In this document: positions 44,031 to 55,670 of the stretch, piece by piece
Numbering within the stretch: position 1 is the first letter of the stretch
Layout of the letters: every line of letters begins with the position of its first letter
NCBI GenBank assembly: GCA_024734495.1
Contig: JALMQS010000905.1
Coordinates: 143,144 to 207,143, forward strand
Direction: 5' to 3'
Length of the DNA: 64,000 nt
From: Forficula auricularia
Lineage: Eukaryota > Arthropoda > Insecta > Dermaptera > Forficulidae
Made by a program: the position numbers and the translations under genes
Notes under the pieces: generated by a model
What the model was told of the DNA's origin: nothing
Seen by the model: only the letters and a program-made list of their open reading frames with translations
The model's database searches: none

Positions 44031-44384
44031 CAGTAATAAATTTTAAAACTAATTGAATGACAAAACTCTCAAATGAAATGAAATATTTAATTGAGATTCA
44101 TTAACGGGATTTAATTAATATCTATATAAATTCAAATAAAAAATAAAAAATAAAAATTAATTAGGCTTTTCCCCCACTACCCGCCTGTTTTAAATATTTA
44201 ACAATTGGTCCCCTGAACTCGCAATAATAGCAATGTTTAAATAAATAACACTATACTCAACAATCCTCAAACTTAACAATGGATCCTAGTAGAGGTTTTA
44301 TACGCTGATTCTCATGTTGTTTTTGGATTATTTATTATCGGTCAGAGTTTTGAGTAGTTGTTACACCGAAAAAACGCCATTTTT

Positions 44385-44925
44385 GACCGACTTTGAAAAA
44401 AAGGAGGTTATCAATTCAACGGAATGTCTGTTTTTTTTTGTTTTTTTTTTGTGTTTGAACATTAATTTCTCTTTACCATGTGGATCCGATTTTGATGATT
44501 TTTTTGTATTGGGTTCAGTCCCGTTTTTTCATTGGTATTGGACCTTTTATGTTATGTATGTTCACGCATAACTTCTTTGTTTATGGACCGATTTCGATGA
44601 TTCTTTTTTTATTTGAAAGGGGATACCTTATGGATAATCACATATTAATTTGGTCAAGTTTTGATGATGTTTGTTTGTAGATTTCTCTTTGCCATGTGGT
44701 CCGATTTTGATGATTTTTTTGCATTGGGTTCAGAATAGTTTCCGATTGGTCCCGTATAAATTCTTTTTTTTTTATTGGGAAGGGGGTACCTTAGGGGTGG
44801 TACCGTATTAATTTGGTCAAGTTCTGATAATCTGATCAATGACAAAATAACGGAAATCTCCAATTCTTATGTGCAAATAATCGAAATTATAATAAATAAA
44901 ATCTTTTATAAAAAAAAATAATAAT
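44385..44925 (-). mobile_element. ACCGACTTC-family element with internal duplication
   Basis: It begins GACCGACTTTGAAAAAAAGG (inverted end). The block CCATGTGG(A)TCCGATTTTGATGA...TTGGGTTCAG occurs twice (44475, 44690), as does AATTTGGTCAAGTT (44648, 44812). Minus orientation. Confidence 0.7.
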
Positions 44926-45704
44926 CTTAAATCTTAAATATTTAATTGAGATTCATTAACGGGATTTAATTAATATATAAATTCAAAATAAAAATAAACA
45001 TTAATTACGCCTTACCCCCACTACCCGACTGTGTTAAATATTTAACAATTGGTCCCCTAAACTCGCAATAATAGCAATTTCTAAATAAATAACAACAAAC
45101 AATCAACAATCCTTAAACTTAACAATGTTCTACATGTTATTTTTAGATTATTTACTATTGGGTAGGATTTTGAGATGTTAAATAAAACACCAAAAAAGGC
45201 CATTTTGGTTTATTCTCTGAGAAGCCATAAATTTGAAATAGCAATATTCGAAATCAAAATTGTTTATTTCCTTAATAGAAAACAATTTCCTCTTTGATTT
45301 TCTATTTATCGCATACTTTTCACATTGACTATAATTTCGATTTAAAGCAGAAAAGTAATACTCACATTATTTTAAAGTGATAGGTAATGAATATAGATAC
45401 AACAAATGTTGTAATTAAGCTAAAAAACAAGTAGTGAACTGAAAATCAAAAAAGGAAGTTTTTTCTATATTAAATAAAATATTTTGATTTCAAAATTTTT
45501 GATGTTTCAAGTATCGATGGCGACCCGAGAATTGGCCTAAATGGCTTTTTTCACACTTTTGACCAAAAACATGTCAAAACTGTTGTAAAAAAAAAAAATC
45601 AGAAAATGTAATGAGAATCAGCGTTAAAAAACTCTACTAGGTTAAATTTTTAGATTTTTGAAATGGAAATTTTTGTTTGGTTTTTGTGTTATCGGACAAA
45701 AAAA

Positions 45705-46720
45705 AAGAAGTTACAATGTATCCTACATTGTGGGTGAAATAGATTCAGGAAAGATAAACACAATTCATCAAGGGAGTTATTTTTAGAGTTTCAATTCAAA
45801 GGAAAGGGAATATAAATTAATCAATGGGAATTAAGGAAACAGAGAAAATATATTAATATTAAAATTTAATTCTTTTATTTTTAAATTCATAATGAGATGT
45901 GTATTTTTGAAATGTATTTCGGAGAAACGGCAATTAAAAGAGATTAAGATCTCAGACGAGGCCAGACAAGGGTGGATCAAGAGGAGAACAGAAAAAGTCC
46001 ATCAGCCAATCAGGATATCAGATACGGACACCTGATCTTAAATGGACAACATGGTGGGAAATGGAGGGAGAGTCCTCGTGAGATGAGAGACAATATCAGA
46101 TGATGACTACTGCTGCTTCTGTTATCAGATAGGCATTACTATATAGATTTTTATCATATAGGCATCCATTACCATATGATTGCTTCGATTATCATATAGG
46201 CAGCCATATCATATGATTACTACTATTATTATTAAATGGACATTAATAATCATTGCCATTAATATTATTATATAATATACATCACCATTATATATATATA
46301 TAATACGACACGCTCCATCGCACTCGTTCATTCTGCATACGAGCCATTCTATCATTCATCTTGGCCTGGCGTCTTCGTTTTGACGGAATATTGAAAGAAC
46401 AGCCGGACGTCTACGTGACCACCTCCTGCTTGGTCACCATACCGAAAGACGAGCCATACATCCGTTCTACAGCTGATTGTATTCGCACCCATTGCGATAA
46501 TACCTGCTCACCATCTGCACATCAGCGCAAGTCCAATAATTATGAATCCATTCTAAATTTACACATTTCATTTTGTTTTGTTTTTTTATATAAATTAATT
46601 TTCCAACTGCTGCTATAAATAAATTGTCATATATATTAATCTCTGTTTTTTATCATTCTTTCGAGTCCACCTTAAAGAAAATTTTAATTCCCCTCCATCA
46701 GTCGTTAAATCACCTTACCT
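45705..46720. other. Unclassified region, possible LTR or exon
   Basis: A less AT-rich stretch at 46310-46560 contains an 85-codon ORF (46361-46618) without recognisable motifs, followed by ATAAATAAATTGTC and TTTATCATTCTTTCGAGTCC. Tandem TATCATATAGGCA words lie at 46125-46210. A solo LTR is possible, but no paired termini or duplication could be found. Confidence 0.25.
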
Positions 46721-47330
46721 ACCCTTCCCAAACTCACTTCAACCCCTCTAGTATTTCAATCATCCTTTTTATTTTTCTTATTTTTTTTATTTTTTTATAA
46801 TCTCCATAACTTTCAATTAAAATCAGTAAAGTCATAGGAACCAATTGAAGACAAAGAGAAACACCCTGAGTTGCACCCACCAAGCGAAGCAGATCCATTT
46901 ATTAGAAAAGAGTCAAATAAAGTAAGTAGTATTTTCAAAAATAGGTTAATACATTACAAAACCTATTAAAAAGTTCATTTATTTAAATATAAAGTAAATA
47001 TCTATATCTAGTAAATTTTATAATAAAAAAACACTAAAAACGAGACATGAAATTCGATCTTAGAAAAACTCCTCCCCGGCAGGGGTAGAACCTGTGATGT
47101 AATTAGTTCAAAAGCATTGGTGTGTTATTTAAGAAAAATCGCAGGTTCGAATCCTGGCGGCTGTCATTTTTTTTATCGTTTCATATTTTATGTTTTTCAG
47201 TGTTTGGATCAAAAATATCTCAAAACACTGACCTACCCCAAAAATATGTCTCATAAAAATCACCGTATAAAAACTCTACTAGGATCCATTGTTAAGTTTA
47301 AGGATACAATTATTTTATTAATTAGGTTTA
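46721..47330. other. Non-coding spacer with tRNA-like SINE fragment
   Basis: At 47045-47165, AGACATGAAATTCGATCTTA ... GCAGGTTCGAATCCTGGCGG contains a B-box. The same arrangement is at 48470-48595 (GACATGATTTTCGATCCTAG ... CAGGTTCGAATCCTGTCGG). Probably another SINE family arranged as an inverted pair; no clean ends. Confidence 0.4.
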
Positions 47331-47850
47331 TTTATTTACTAATTGAATGACTAAACTCTCAAATCAAATAAACGAAAAATATTTTAAATATTTAATTGAG
47401 ATTCATTAACGGGATTTAATTAATAGAAATTCAATTAAAAAAATAAAAATAAACATTAATTAGGCTTTATCCCCACTACCATGTATTAAATATTTAACAA
47501 TTGGTCCCCCGAACTCGTAATAATAGCAATTTTTAAATAAATAACACTAATCAACAATCCGTAAACCTAACAATTTATGCTAGTAGAGTTTTTTACGCTG
47601 ATTCTCATGGTTCTCCGAAAAAGCCCATTTTGGTTTATTCTTGAGATAGCATAAATTTGAAACAGCAATATTTGAAATCAAAATATTATTTCTTTTAATA
47701 GAAAATAACTTCCTCTTTGATTTTCTATTTACCGCTTACTTTTCATATTGATTATATTTTTGATTCAAAGCAGAAAATAAATACTTACATTATTTTAAAG
47801 GATAATTTTACTTAGGGAAAGTTGTGTAGGTTTTAGGTGAAAACATGATA

Positions 47851-48069
47851 TTAATTAATAAAGTAAAGGGAGTGTAGTTTCACAGTGAATGAATTTAAAC
47901 TCAAAGAGTGTTTATACAAACTCAATATATTTCGAATTATTAGTTGATCATCAAGAGTTTAAAAACTGTTTTTAATCTGTAAACTCCTGATGATGGAATA
48001 ACAATCCGAAATATATTGAGTTTTATTTCATTCACTGTGAAACTACACTCCCTTTACTTTATTAATTAA
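47851..48069. mobile_element. Palindromic MITE with 6-bp ATGATA duplication
   Basis: Ends TTAATTAATAAAGTAAAGGG and CCCTTTACTTTATTAATTAA, with ATGATA directly repeated at 47845-47850 and 48070-48075. The arms include TTTCACAGTGAATGAA. The inner sequence TCCTGATGATGG...TCCGAAATATATTGAG is hammerhead-core-like. Confidence 0.85.
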
Positions 48070-48599
48070 ATGATAATGAATATAGGTAAAACATATGTTC
48101 CAATTAGGCTGAAAAACAAGTTGTAATTAATATGAATTAAAATATTTTGATCTCAAATTTTGCTTTTTTTAAATCAATGATGATTCGAAAATTAGTCTAA
48201 ATGGGCTTTTTTAGAGTTTTAACGAAAAAAATCTAAAAACTCTGAACTATTGTAAAAAAAAATTAGAAAATGTACTTAATGAGAATGAACGTTAAAAATT
48301 CTATTAGGTTAAAATTTTAGATGGAAATTTCTGTTTGATTTTTGTCGAGAAGTGTTAGTATTTGACTTAAAAAAAATTAAGCTCATTTACTTTTAAAGTT
48401 AAAGTTAATATATCAAGTAAATTTTATAAAAATAAATAAATAACTATACTTTAATTTAAAAAAAACGCTAAAAAGAGACATGATTTTCGATCCTAGCAGA
48501 CTCCCCAGTCAAGAGAAGAACCTGTGACGTAATTATAGTTAAAAAGCATTCTTGAGTTATACAAGAAAGATTTCAGGTTCGAATCCTGTCGGTTACATT

Positions 48600-49865
48600 T
48601 TATTAAACATTTCATATTTTTTATTAATCATATTAAATTGAATAAAAAAAATGTGCTGTCTAAATGAGCTATGTTTCCGATGACAAAAAAATAAATAAAT
48701 AATTTTTGATGTTTGGATCAATAACATCTCAAAATCCTGACCTACATCAAAAATATCATAAGAATCAGCGTACCTATATAAAAACTCTACTAGGATTCAT
48801 TGTTAGGTTTAAGGATACAAATTATTTATTACTTAATTAGTTTTATTTATTTATAAATTTTTTCTTATTGTTTATAAATCATTATTGTAACAATAGATAA
48901 ATAAACAAGTGAATTTTTAAAACAGATGGCGTGATTTTTTTTGTTTTTATGTTGGTGTTGTTAATAATAACATTTTTATTTTAATTTATTATAAATATTT
49001 ATTTATCAATATCTTATATTATCGATTTAATTTATATTTTATATGTATATTCATTAATGATGTATCAAATTCCAAAAATGGCGAAAGCAAATGTCGTTCT
49101 CATATTATGCATAAATTATTATTAAAGAAAAAAAGTAGGGGGATGAAGAAAATGAAAAAGAAGAGGAAATGGATGATGATCTGGATATAATAAACCGATC
49201 AAGTGGAAATGATCTCATGTGCGAAAGAGAGGGGATAAGGGGGGGGGGGGCAATGCAAAATAGAAATTGCGGAAGAAGAAGAGGCTTGTGAAAAAAACAA
49301 CCAGCCAATGGTTGATGGACCCGAGAGACCATCCTCAAGAAAGACAGGACAAACTCGTTTGGAAGGCGCCTATAGCCGAATATCGTGAGAAACACCAACA
49401 ACACCAACAACAACACCTTGCTCTAGCTAAAGAACCAAACACTTTGGAATTCAACAAAGAGCAGTTTTCGAAATACAATGAAACCCCTCAAATCCAAACC
49501 CTGGAAATCCGAACGAGTTTTTTTTGGACAAATTTAAGATTTTTCACTTTTTTAGGGGAGGGGTGGCATGAAAGGGACATTTTTGCTGTGGAGAGTCTAG
49601 CAAATAAATAATATAACATTTTAAAGATGTAAAAATAGAATTAAAAACTTCAATTTATTGGCTATCGAAATAAAATACAATAAAACACATTCAATTGTTC
49701 TTAGTACTATATTTTCGCATTTAAAAAAAGTGTATTTTGTCCCTTTCAAAAATGGGTTGTATTGAAAGGGACAGGATCATTTATGAAAGGGACAGCGCGT
49801 TAATATAAGGAAATCACCTTAAACTTTGATACACACATAATAAATATTAGGAAGCACGTATATAA
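48600..49865. other. Non-coding region
   Basis: Fragments of the Harbinger-like palindrome at 48755-48830 (AATCAGCGTA..., TAGGATTCATTGTTAGGTTT). ORFs at 49105-49611 overlap on both strands without motifs. The words AAAGGGACAG recur at 49760-49795. Confidence 0.4.
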
Positions 49866-49869
49866 ATAG

Positions 49870-51180
49870 CGATGTACTCTTATTAAACGAAGAAAAATTC
49901 TTTATTTATATATATATATATATTTGTATCTTAATTCTATTTTGAAAACGGCTCTACCGATTTTGATGAATCAAATTCTATTAACAAGTTTTTAGGATGA
50001 GAAAGCGATCTGGCTAGGTCTGGACCTCGACAAATTTAATCTTAATTGATCTTTTATTAATTAAAGTAATTAGTGATAAATGAAAATGTCAATAAAAAAG
50101 TTTGCTTACATTTTTTTCAATTATCTTTTATTTATTAATTGGATTTTTAATTTTAAAACACACTAATTGGTTATAGCAAATATATATATACATATATTAT
50201 AATTAAACAATTTAATTGATTATAAATTTGAGTTTTAAATCCCACAAAGAGTTAATAACAAATATTATATATATTAGAAATTGCCAATTTAATTGATTAT
50301 TATGATGGGTGAAAAAGGTGGGTAATTAAAACCAATCGACTTGATTGGGGAATAATGGAATTGAAATAATTATCGGAAAAGAGGTTTTTTATCTAATTAG
50401 ATTTTTCCTCTTATTAAAAACAAGGACTAAAGATGAATAAGGACACTCTATGGTGGAGAAGTAATCTCCGGAATCGAAGCTAAAATACGAGGTATACATT
50501 AATTAATGTAAAATAATTGGTTTAATAAAATTTATAAAAAAAAATAATAATAATTGATGGGGGAGGACGAGGAGAGGATAATGGAATTGAAATAATTATC
50601 GGAAAAGAGGTTTTTTTCTTTAATTAGTTTTTCCTCTTAATAAAAACAAGAACTAAAAGATGATCAAGGACACTCGATGGTGGGGAAGTAAAATCTCCGG
50701 AGTCGAAGCTAAAATACAATGTATACATTAATTCATGTAAAATAATTGGTTTAATAAAATTAAATTTAATTGATTATGAAAAAAATTGGAATTGAAATAA
50801 TTATCAGAAAAGAGTTTTGTTTCTTTAAATAGTTTTTTCCTCTTATTAAAAACAAGGACTAAAAGATGATCAAGAACACTCGATGGTGGAGAAGTAATCT
50901 CCGGAATCGAAGCAAAAAATACAATGTATGCATAAATTCATGTAAATTAATTGGTTAAATAAAATAAAATTTAATTGATTATAAATTCGAGTTTTAAATT
51001 CCACAAAGAGTTAATAACAAATATTATATAAATTAGAATTTTCCAATTTAATTGATTATTATAAAACTCGATAAAGTATTAATCAAGTAGCCCGATTTGA
51101 TTTGTAATTACCCACATTGCTTGGGCATTATAAATAATGCCCTGATAAATCACATTGTCTATAATATAGATACCTAGATA
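49870..51180 (+). mobile_element. Helitron-like non-autonomous element H4
   Basis: It starts TACTCTTATTAAACGAAG (family 5' end), then TTTGTATCTTAATTCTATTT, CTACCGATTTTGATGAA and AGGTCTGGACCT. Three ~210-230-bp tandem modules lie at 50348-50990. Toward the end, GGGCATTATAAATAATGCCC (about 51123-51142) forms a hairpin followed by CTGA-like sequence, a possible 3' terminus. No coding capacity. Confidence 0.6.
50348..50990 (+). repeat. Three tandem modules inside H4
   Basis: Same unit as in H2: GGAATTGAAATAATTATCGG, AAAAGAGG hairpin, GACACTCGATGGTGGAGAAG, ATCTCCGGAATCGAAGC. Units differ by small changes, so the array is not very recent. Confidence 0.75.
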
Positions 51181-51736
51181 TTAAAAAATATACATTACAT
51201 AACAAAATGAAATAAATAATTTTTTTTTCACCCCCACCCCTCTTATATTTTATTCTCCCTCTCTTTCTCTCCGAGCATTCTCGATTGGGGTTTATTCTAT
51301 TTTTTCATGTAAATATTTTTTTTTCCTCTCTTTGGTGGAATTTTCCGGCCTGTGGGGATTATCATCATTCTCTCTCTCTCTCTTTCATCTATATCCATAT
51401 CCAAGCCCACCCTCTCTTTTCGACAGTCAAATCAATCTCCATAATAGGCTATTCTGTATGATTGCAGTTTAAAATCTATCTATCCCGAATGGCAATCCTG
51501 GGAAAAAAAATCCATATCATTTGCAAAGCGCAGAAACAGGGAATTGTACATATATACATATATACATATATATATAGAACAGATAAAATGAAAAAAATAA
51601 AAAATGGATGAGTTTAATTCATTTAATGCCCAACGACGATAGATTTTAAAATAATTATTATATGGTATATTCGCGGAAAACATCGAAACCGAGTGGATTT
51701 TTAAAACAGAGAATCGAAACTCGGTTACTTACTTAT
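51181..51736. other. Non-coding region with (TC)n and (AT)n tracts
   Basis: (CT)n at 51372-51387 and TATACATATATACATATATA near 51548. No gene seen. Confidence 0.45.
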
Positions 51737-53309
51737 TCATGGTAAAAGCATTTCGGGTGGGGGGGGGGGTAATACTATATATATTCATCTAGATTAATTT
51801 GTAACAACGCTTAGAGAAATTTCTCTAAAAAAATTACCCTCTTGCCTAGAATCAAACCGACGAACTCTTGAACTATGGTCATCAGCTCTAACCACTAGAC
51901 CAATGTCACATTAATATTTATATCTTGATTTCTTTTACTAAAACTATATATTTTTGATTTAGACTTTGTGTCGAGATAATATTGTATTCATTTGAACTCG
52001 AATGAAAATGAAAAAACACCAATAGATTTTAAATTAAGAAACATTAAATATATATTAATTAACGAAGCAAATTTGAAATATAATTCTCAGCTCTGATTTT
52101 TAACTGATGGCTCCAATCGATTTTCATTAACCAGGCAAATTTGAAATATATATATTCGAATTTTGAAATGAAAGACTCCAATTCATTTTATTTTATTAAT
52201 TTTGTTTATTGGGCCTCCGAGGAGCGGGCCGCCTCTTACAAAGATAAAGTTACACCTTCAGCTTACAATATAAAGTTCATTACACCTTCAGCTTCAGAAC
52301 AAATAAATTCAGATTCAGAGCGGGTGGATGAGAGAGCCAGGATTAATCCTGACTCACATTTCACATTTCTTTTTTTTTTGTATTTACAATTAATAATCAT
52401 ACGCCACCCGCTCTATATGTTCTTCTGCTGAAAGTGTAAAAATTAAGGAGAGATCCCCTCATCGCCCTATATGTCAAATTGTTTATTGTTTTTTGCGACA
52501 TACCCAGGGCGATGAGGGGCCCCACCGCTTTATGCCACCACACTCCCTTCCACGAGAGTGTGATGGCCTCGACCCTGACCGAGCCCGCCCCGACGCCAAA
52601 TCGCTCCGCAATATTGTCCACCAGACTGGAGTTGCCCCTATATTTTTCTATTTTGTTTCGGTGGGCAACACCCAGTCCTGCAAGCGCGGAGACGATCTGG
52701 ACGTCCAAAACCCACACCACCCCCGACGAATCCTTTGCCACGATGTCTGGCTTTCTATTGCTCTGCCGAGCTGGAGTACAAGTACTCCAACTCGACACGC
52801 ATTCCCTTTTTTATCAAATCATCGGCCAGACATCGTACCACCGCGTCATGCCTCTTAACCCGCCCATCCGCGGTCTTATCACAACATTGGATGATGTGCG
52901 CCGTTGTTTCAGTTCGTCCACACCCAGCCCGGCACATCGGGGGCCCCTCCGGCCGTCTTCCCCTGCTGGTTCTTACGGCTGAAGGAAGGGACCCCGATCT
53001 CAGCCTACAAAATTCTATAAAAGTATTGTTTTTAATTACTCCTGGGCGCAGCATCCAATTATATGAGTTCTCTTAAGAAACATTAAATATATTGATAATT
53101 GTTCCTCCCCTCCCCCTCCCCCCGCCATTCAAAAATTAAAGATGCGAAACTTTTAAGAGGCGATGTATTTTCGGTAGTTTACGGGTATACATTTGGAGGG
53201 TGGTTTTTTAAGAGGAATAAAATTTTTGGACCGAGACGCTGCCCGCCAGGGCACCAGCCCGGAGGGCCGAGCTTCGAGGGCGTGCCAAAGGCACGCACGA
53301 AAAGCTCGT
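51737..53309. repeat. Dispersed segment copy 2 (with R2-type LINE insertion)
   Basis: Colinear with 36339-37712. It lacks the ACCGACTTC block (junction CTTTTACTAAAACT at about 51936). It carries an R2-type fragment at 52185-53071 exactly where copy 1 reads CCAATTCTTTTTAAATTAAG. Confidence 0.85.
52185..53071 (-). mobile_element. R2-type LINE fragment, zinc motif and REL endonuclease (copy 2)
   Basis: Frame 53054-52755 carries NTFIEFCRLRSGSLP, the zinc motif CRAGCGRTETTAHIIQCC (C-x3-C-x7-H-x4-C) and GMRVELEYLY. A shift near 52780 leads to RKPDIVAKDSSG, VLDVQIV, HRNKI and SWKGVWWHKAV (frame 52798-52397). This order, a CCHC-type zinc motif then a PD...D endonuclease, is that of R2-group LINEs. 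The 3' UTR contains two CACCTTCAGCTT repeats and ends GAGGCCCAATAAACAAAAT, like copy 1. 5'-truncated and frameshifted. Confidence 0.88.
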
Positions 53310-53371
53310 AATTAAAGAATTATATTGTGTGCGAGCATTATACGTCTTACATAGAAAGACAATTAAATAAA

Positions 53372-54623
53372 GGCTAGTTTACACGAGATTAGTACTAACC
53401 ACTCGCACTAATTCTGTGTCGTGTAAAAACACAATATAAGTGGTTAGTAATTAATAGAGATTGGGATGTTAGTGCAAGGTGAAACATCTTTAATAAAGAT
53501 AAAAGTATATACAAATTAAATTACAACGATTGCGATTACGCAGGGAATTGCCTAGTGAACAGGGTCTTATTGATTTGTGAAATAAATTCTAAATTAATTG
53601 TAAATTTGTGACAAGTGAGTTAATAAATTTATTCAAAAAAAATTGTTTCTAAATTTATTGAAATGGCCGAAAAGTGGACAGCAGAAAAAACAATAAAAAT
53701 TCATTGTCCACGCACGTTGTGAACCGATTTAGATGATTTTTTTTCATTGCGTTCAGTCTAGTTTCCAATTGGTAAAAATATAAATTTCATTGGTATTGGA
53801 TCTTTTTTGTTATGTTTGTACAGGCATAACTTCTTTGTTTATTAACCGATTTTAAAGATTCTTTCTGCGTTTGGATCAGTATAGCTCCAAGAGTGTCAAG
53901 ATACCTATTTATTTATTTATTTATTTTATGTATGTTCAGCGAGAATGTTTCGCCACTTGGACCGATTTCGATGATTTTTTTTATTGGAAAGATGGTACCT
54001 TAGGGGTGGTCTCTTATTAATTTGGTCAAGTTCTAATGACATGATCAATGACAAAATAACCTAAATTTCCATTTCTTATGAGCAAATAATCCAAATTATA
54101 ATAAATAAAATCTTTTATAAAAAAATCTTAAAACGTTCATTTAAAACCCGCAAACGTTTCGAAAGAATTTCTATATTTATGAATTGAATCTTATTATAAT
54201 TTTCTGATTCATTCGCCCGATGCTTTCTCTTACGAGATGTATACAAAATATTATCTCAAGTCACTATTAATAACATCACTAAAAAGAGAAAAATAAAAAT
54301 AATTTTTATAAAAAAAAAACTGACTTCAAAAAAATTAAATGGAACAAATAAAATAATAAGATCTCATTAAAAATACGGCGTTTGACAACTCGAATTGCCA
54401 TCTTGCAAATTTCACTATACACTGATTAAATAAAATAAAGAATATTTTTGAAAAAAATTTTTTCTTTATTTAAAACATGTTTCAACAAGAACCCAGACCA
54501 TTCTCCATTAATAAAATACACTAATTACATTGGTTAGTAGTTGAGACGTGTGAACTACTACTAACCAGTTAGTCTGTTAAGTGCTTAGTAAATGGAATAG
54601 TACTAAGTCTGTGTAAACTAGGC
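53372..54623. mobile_element. TIR element GGCTAGTTTACACG
   Basis: The left end GGCTAGTTTACACGAGATTA and right end AGTCTGTGTAAACTAGGC are inverted. Subterminal (A/T)GGTTAGTA words recur inverted. The short direct repeat ATAAA lies on both sides (53367-53371, 54624-54628). The middle is occupied by an ACCGACTTC-family copy. Superfamily not assigned. Confidence 0.65.
53700..54345 (-). mobile_element. ACCGACTTC-family long element with peptide exon (minus)
   Basis: Minus strand: the acceptor-like TTTTTCTCTTTTTAG precedes a frame (about 54240-54126) reading SRKRKHRANESEN...SKRLRVLNERFK without stops. The family blocks AATTTGGTCAAGTTCTAATG and AACTTCTTTGTTTATTAACC follow. The outer ACTGACTTCAAAAAAATT end is at 54318-54335. 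Confidence 0.7.
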
Positions 54624-54845
54624 ATAAATCTCCATTGATGAAGAAAGTAGGTATTTATTCCGAAACGGGATTTTTACTTAAACATTTTGAAATTGTTTTT
54701 ACAAATGAATTTCAATTACGAAAAAACAATCAATGTGTTATTTCAATAAAGAAAAACAATAATAGGTTTTTAGGGTTCCGTTTCAACGTAAATCTGAACC
54801 TTTATTAGTGTCGATATAATGTCTGTTTATTTGTCAGTCATTATC
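54624..54845. other. Spacer with degenerate TGATGAAG...CGAAACGG motif
   Basis: TTGATGAAGAAAGTAGG..TTCCGAAACGGG at 54637-54672 resembles the motif in the palindromic elements. Nothing else recognised. Confidence 0.35.
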
Positions 54846-55490
54846 TAGTCATCATCATTGAGTATACAGTCCTAAGACTGGTTTGATGCAACAATCCGTC
54901 TCCACTCGACTCTGTCCCCCGCCAGCTGTTTGACCTCTCTAAATGTCTGGCATCCCATATCCCCAATTATTTGGTTGAAATATTCTAATCTGGGTCTTCC
55001 CCTTCCCCTTTTCTTTCCCACCTCCCCCTCCAAGATATCCCTAAGCAGTCCCCATGTCTCAGTGTGTGCCCCATCATCTGACCTCTTCTCTTCTTCAGAC
55101 TCTTCCACAAGGTTCTTCTTTCTCCGATTCTTCCAAGAACTTCTTCATTTGTAATTTTATCCATCCATTTGATATTCATCATTCTTCTGTAGCACCACAT
55201 TTCGAAAGCCTCCAATCTCTTTCTCTCCGCTTTTCCAATTGTCCAGGTTTCACATCCGTACATGGCTATGCTCCATACATATGTCTTCAATAGCAACTTC
55301 CTGTTTGCTAAGCTGATTGAGGAGGAGCATAGTAGTTTTTGATTTGAATTAAACCCCATTTTTGCTTGGGCAATTCTTGATTTAATTTCGTTTTCGCTCC
55401 TACCATCCCATGTTATTTTACTTCCTAGGTAGCGGAATTCCTTAACTCCTTCTAGGTTTTCTTGGTACTCTAGTACATAGTTATTAAAGT
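54846..55490 (-). mobile_element. RTE-like LINE fragment, C-terminal RT region
   Basis: Minus strand frames: from about 55490, EYQENLEGVKEFRYLGSKIT, then KLLLKTYVWSIAMYGCETWT, RLEAFEMWCYRRMM and DKITNEEVL. A shift near 55090 leads to LLRDILEGEVGKKRGRGRPR and DRVEWRRIVA, with a stop at 54872. These phrases are typical of arthropod RTE-type endonuclease-RT proteins. Just beyond, the 3' end has a short (ATG)n-like tail (CAATGATGATGAC). 5'-truncated and frameshifted. Confidence 0.8.
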
Positions 55491-55670
55491 TGTTATAGGC
55501 AACTAAAGATTATATCTTTTGTGCAGATAATTTATAGACAATTATGCAGGGAAGTTAACTATTTGCTCCTGAAGAAGTCAACATAGCTGTCAAAACGTTG
55601 GAAATAAAATATAAATTATCTCCATAAAAGATATATAGTCCTTATTTCCCTATAACAACTTTAATAATTT
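55483..55670. mobile_element. Palindromic MITE next to the RTE fragment
   Basis: Ends TTATTAAAGTTGTTATAGG and CCTATAACAACTTTAATAA. Inner arms share AGATTATATCTTTTGTG / ATAAAAGATATATAGTC. The centre has CCTGAAGAAGTCAACATAGC and AAAACGTTGGAAATAAA. Confidence 0.7.

Larger units (their letters stand above)
44031..48350. repeat. Three copies of a repeat block with Harbinger-MITE arms
   Basis: The block AATTGAGATTCATTAACGGG ... TAACAATTGGTCCCC ... ATAATAGCAAT occurs at about 44090-44240, 44945-45080 and 47395-47530. Each is followed by sequence from the Harbinger-like palindrome (CTTAACAATG, CGCTGATTCTCATG, TTCCTCTTTGATTTTC). Second palindrome arms follow at 45420-45660 and 48100-48320. The first copy is interrupted by an ACCGACTTC element. 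No gene. Confidence 0.7.

Noticed and set aside
44031..48350. CRISPR-like or satellite array
   Set aside because: The three repeated blocks are unevenly spaced, long and linked to MITE arms; this is a eukaryotic transposon-rich region.
52479..53076. Plus-strand ORFs of 167, 121 and 113 codons
   Set aside because: They are antisense to the R2-type LINE fragment, whose minus-strand frames carry the zinc and endonuclease motifs.
54930..55293. Plus-strand ORFs of 74 and 79 codons
   Set aside because: Antisense shadows of the RTE-like LINE fragment.
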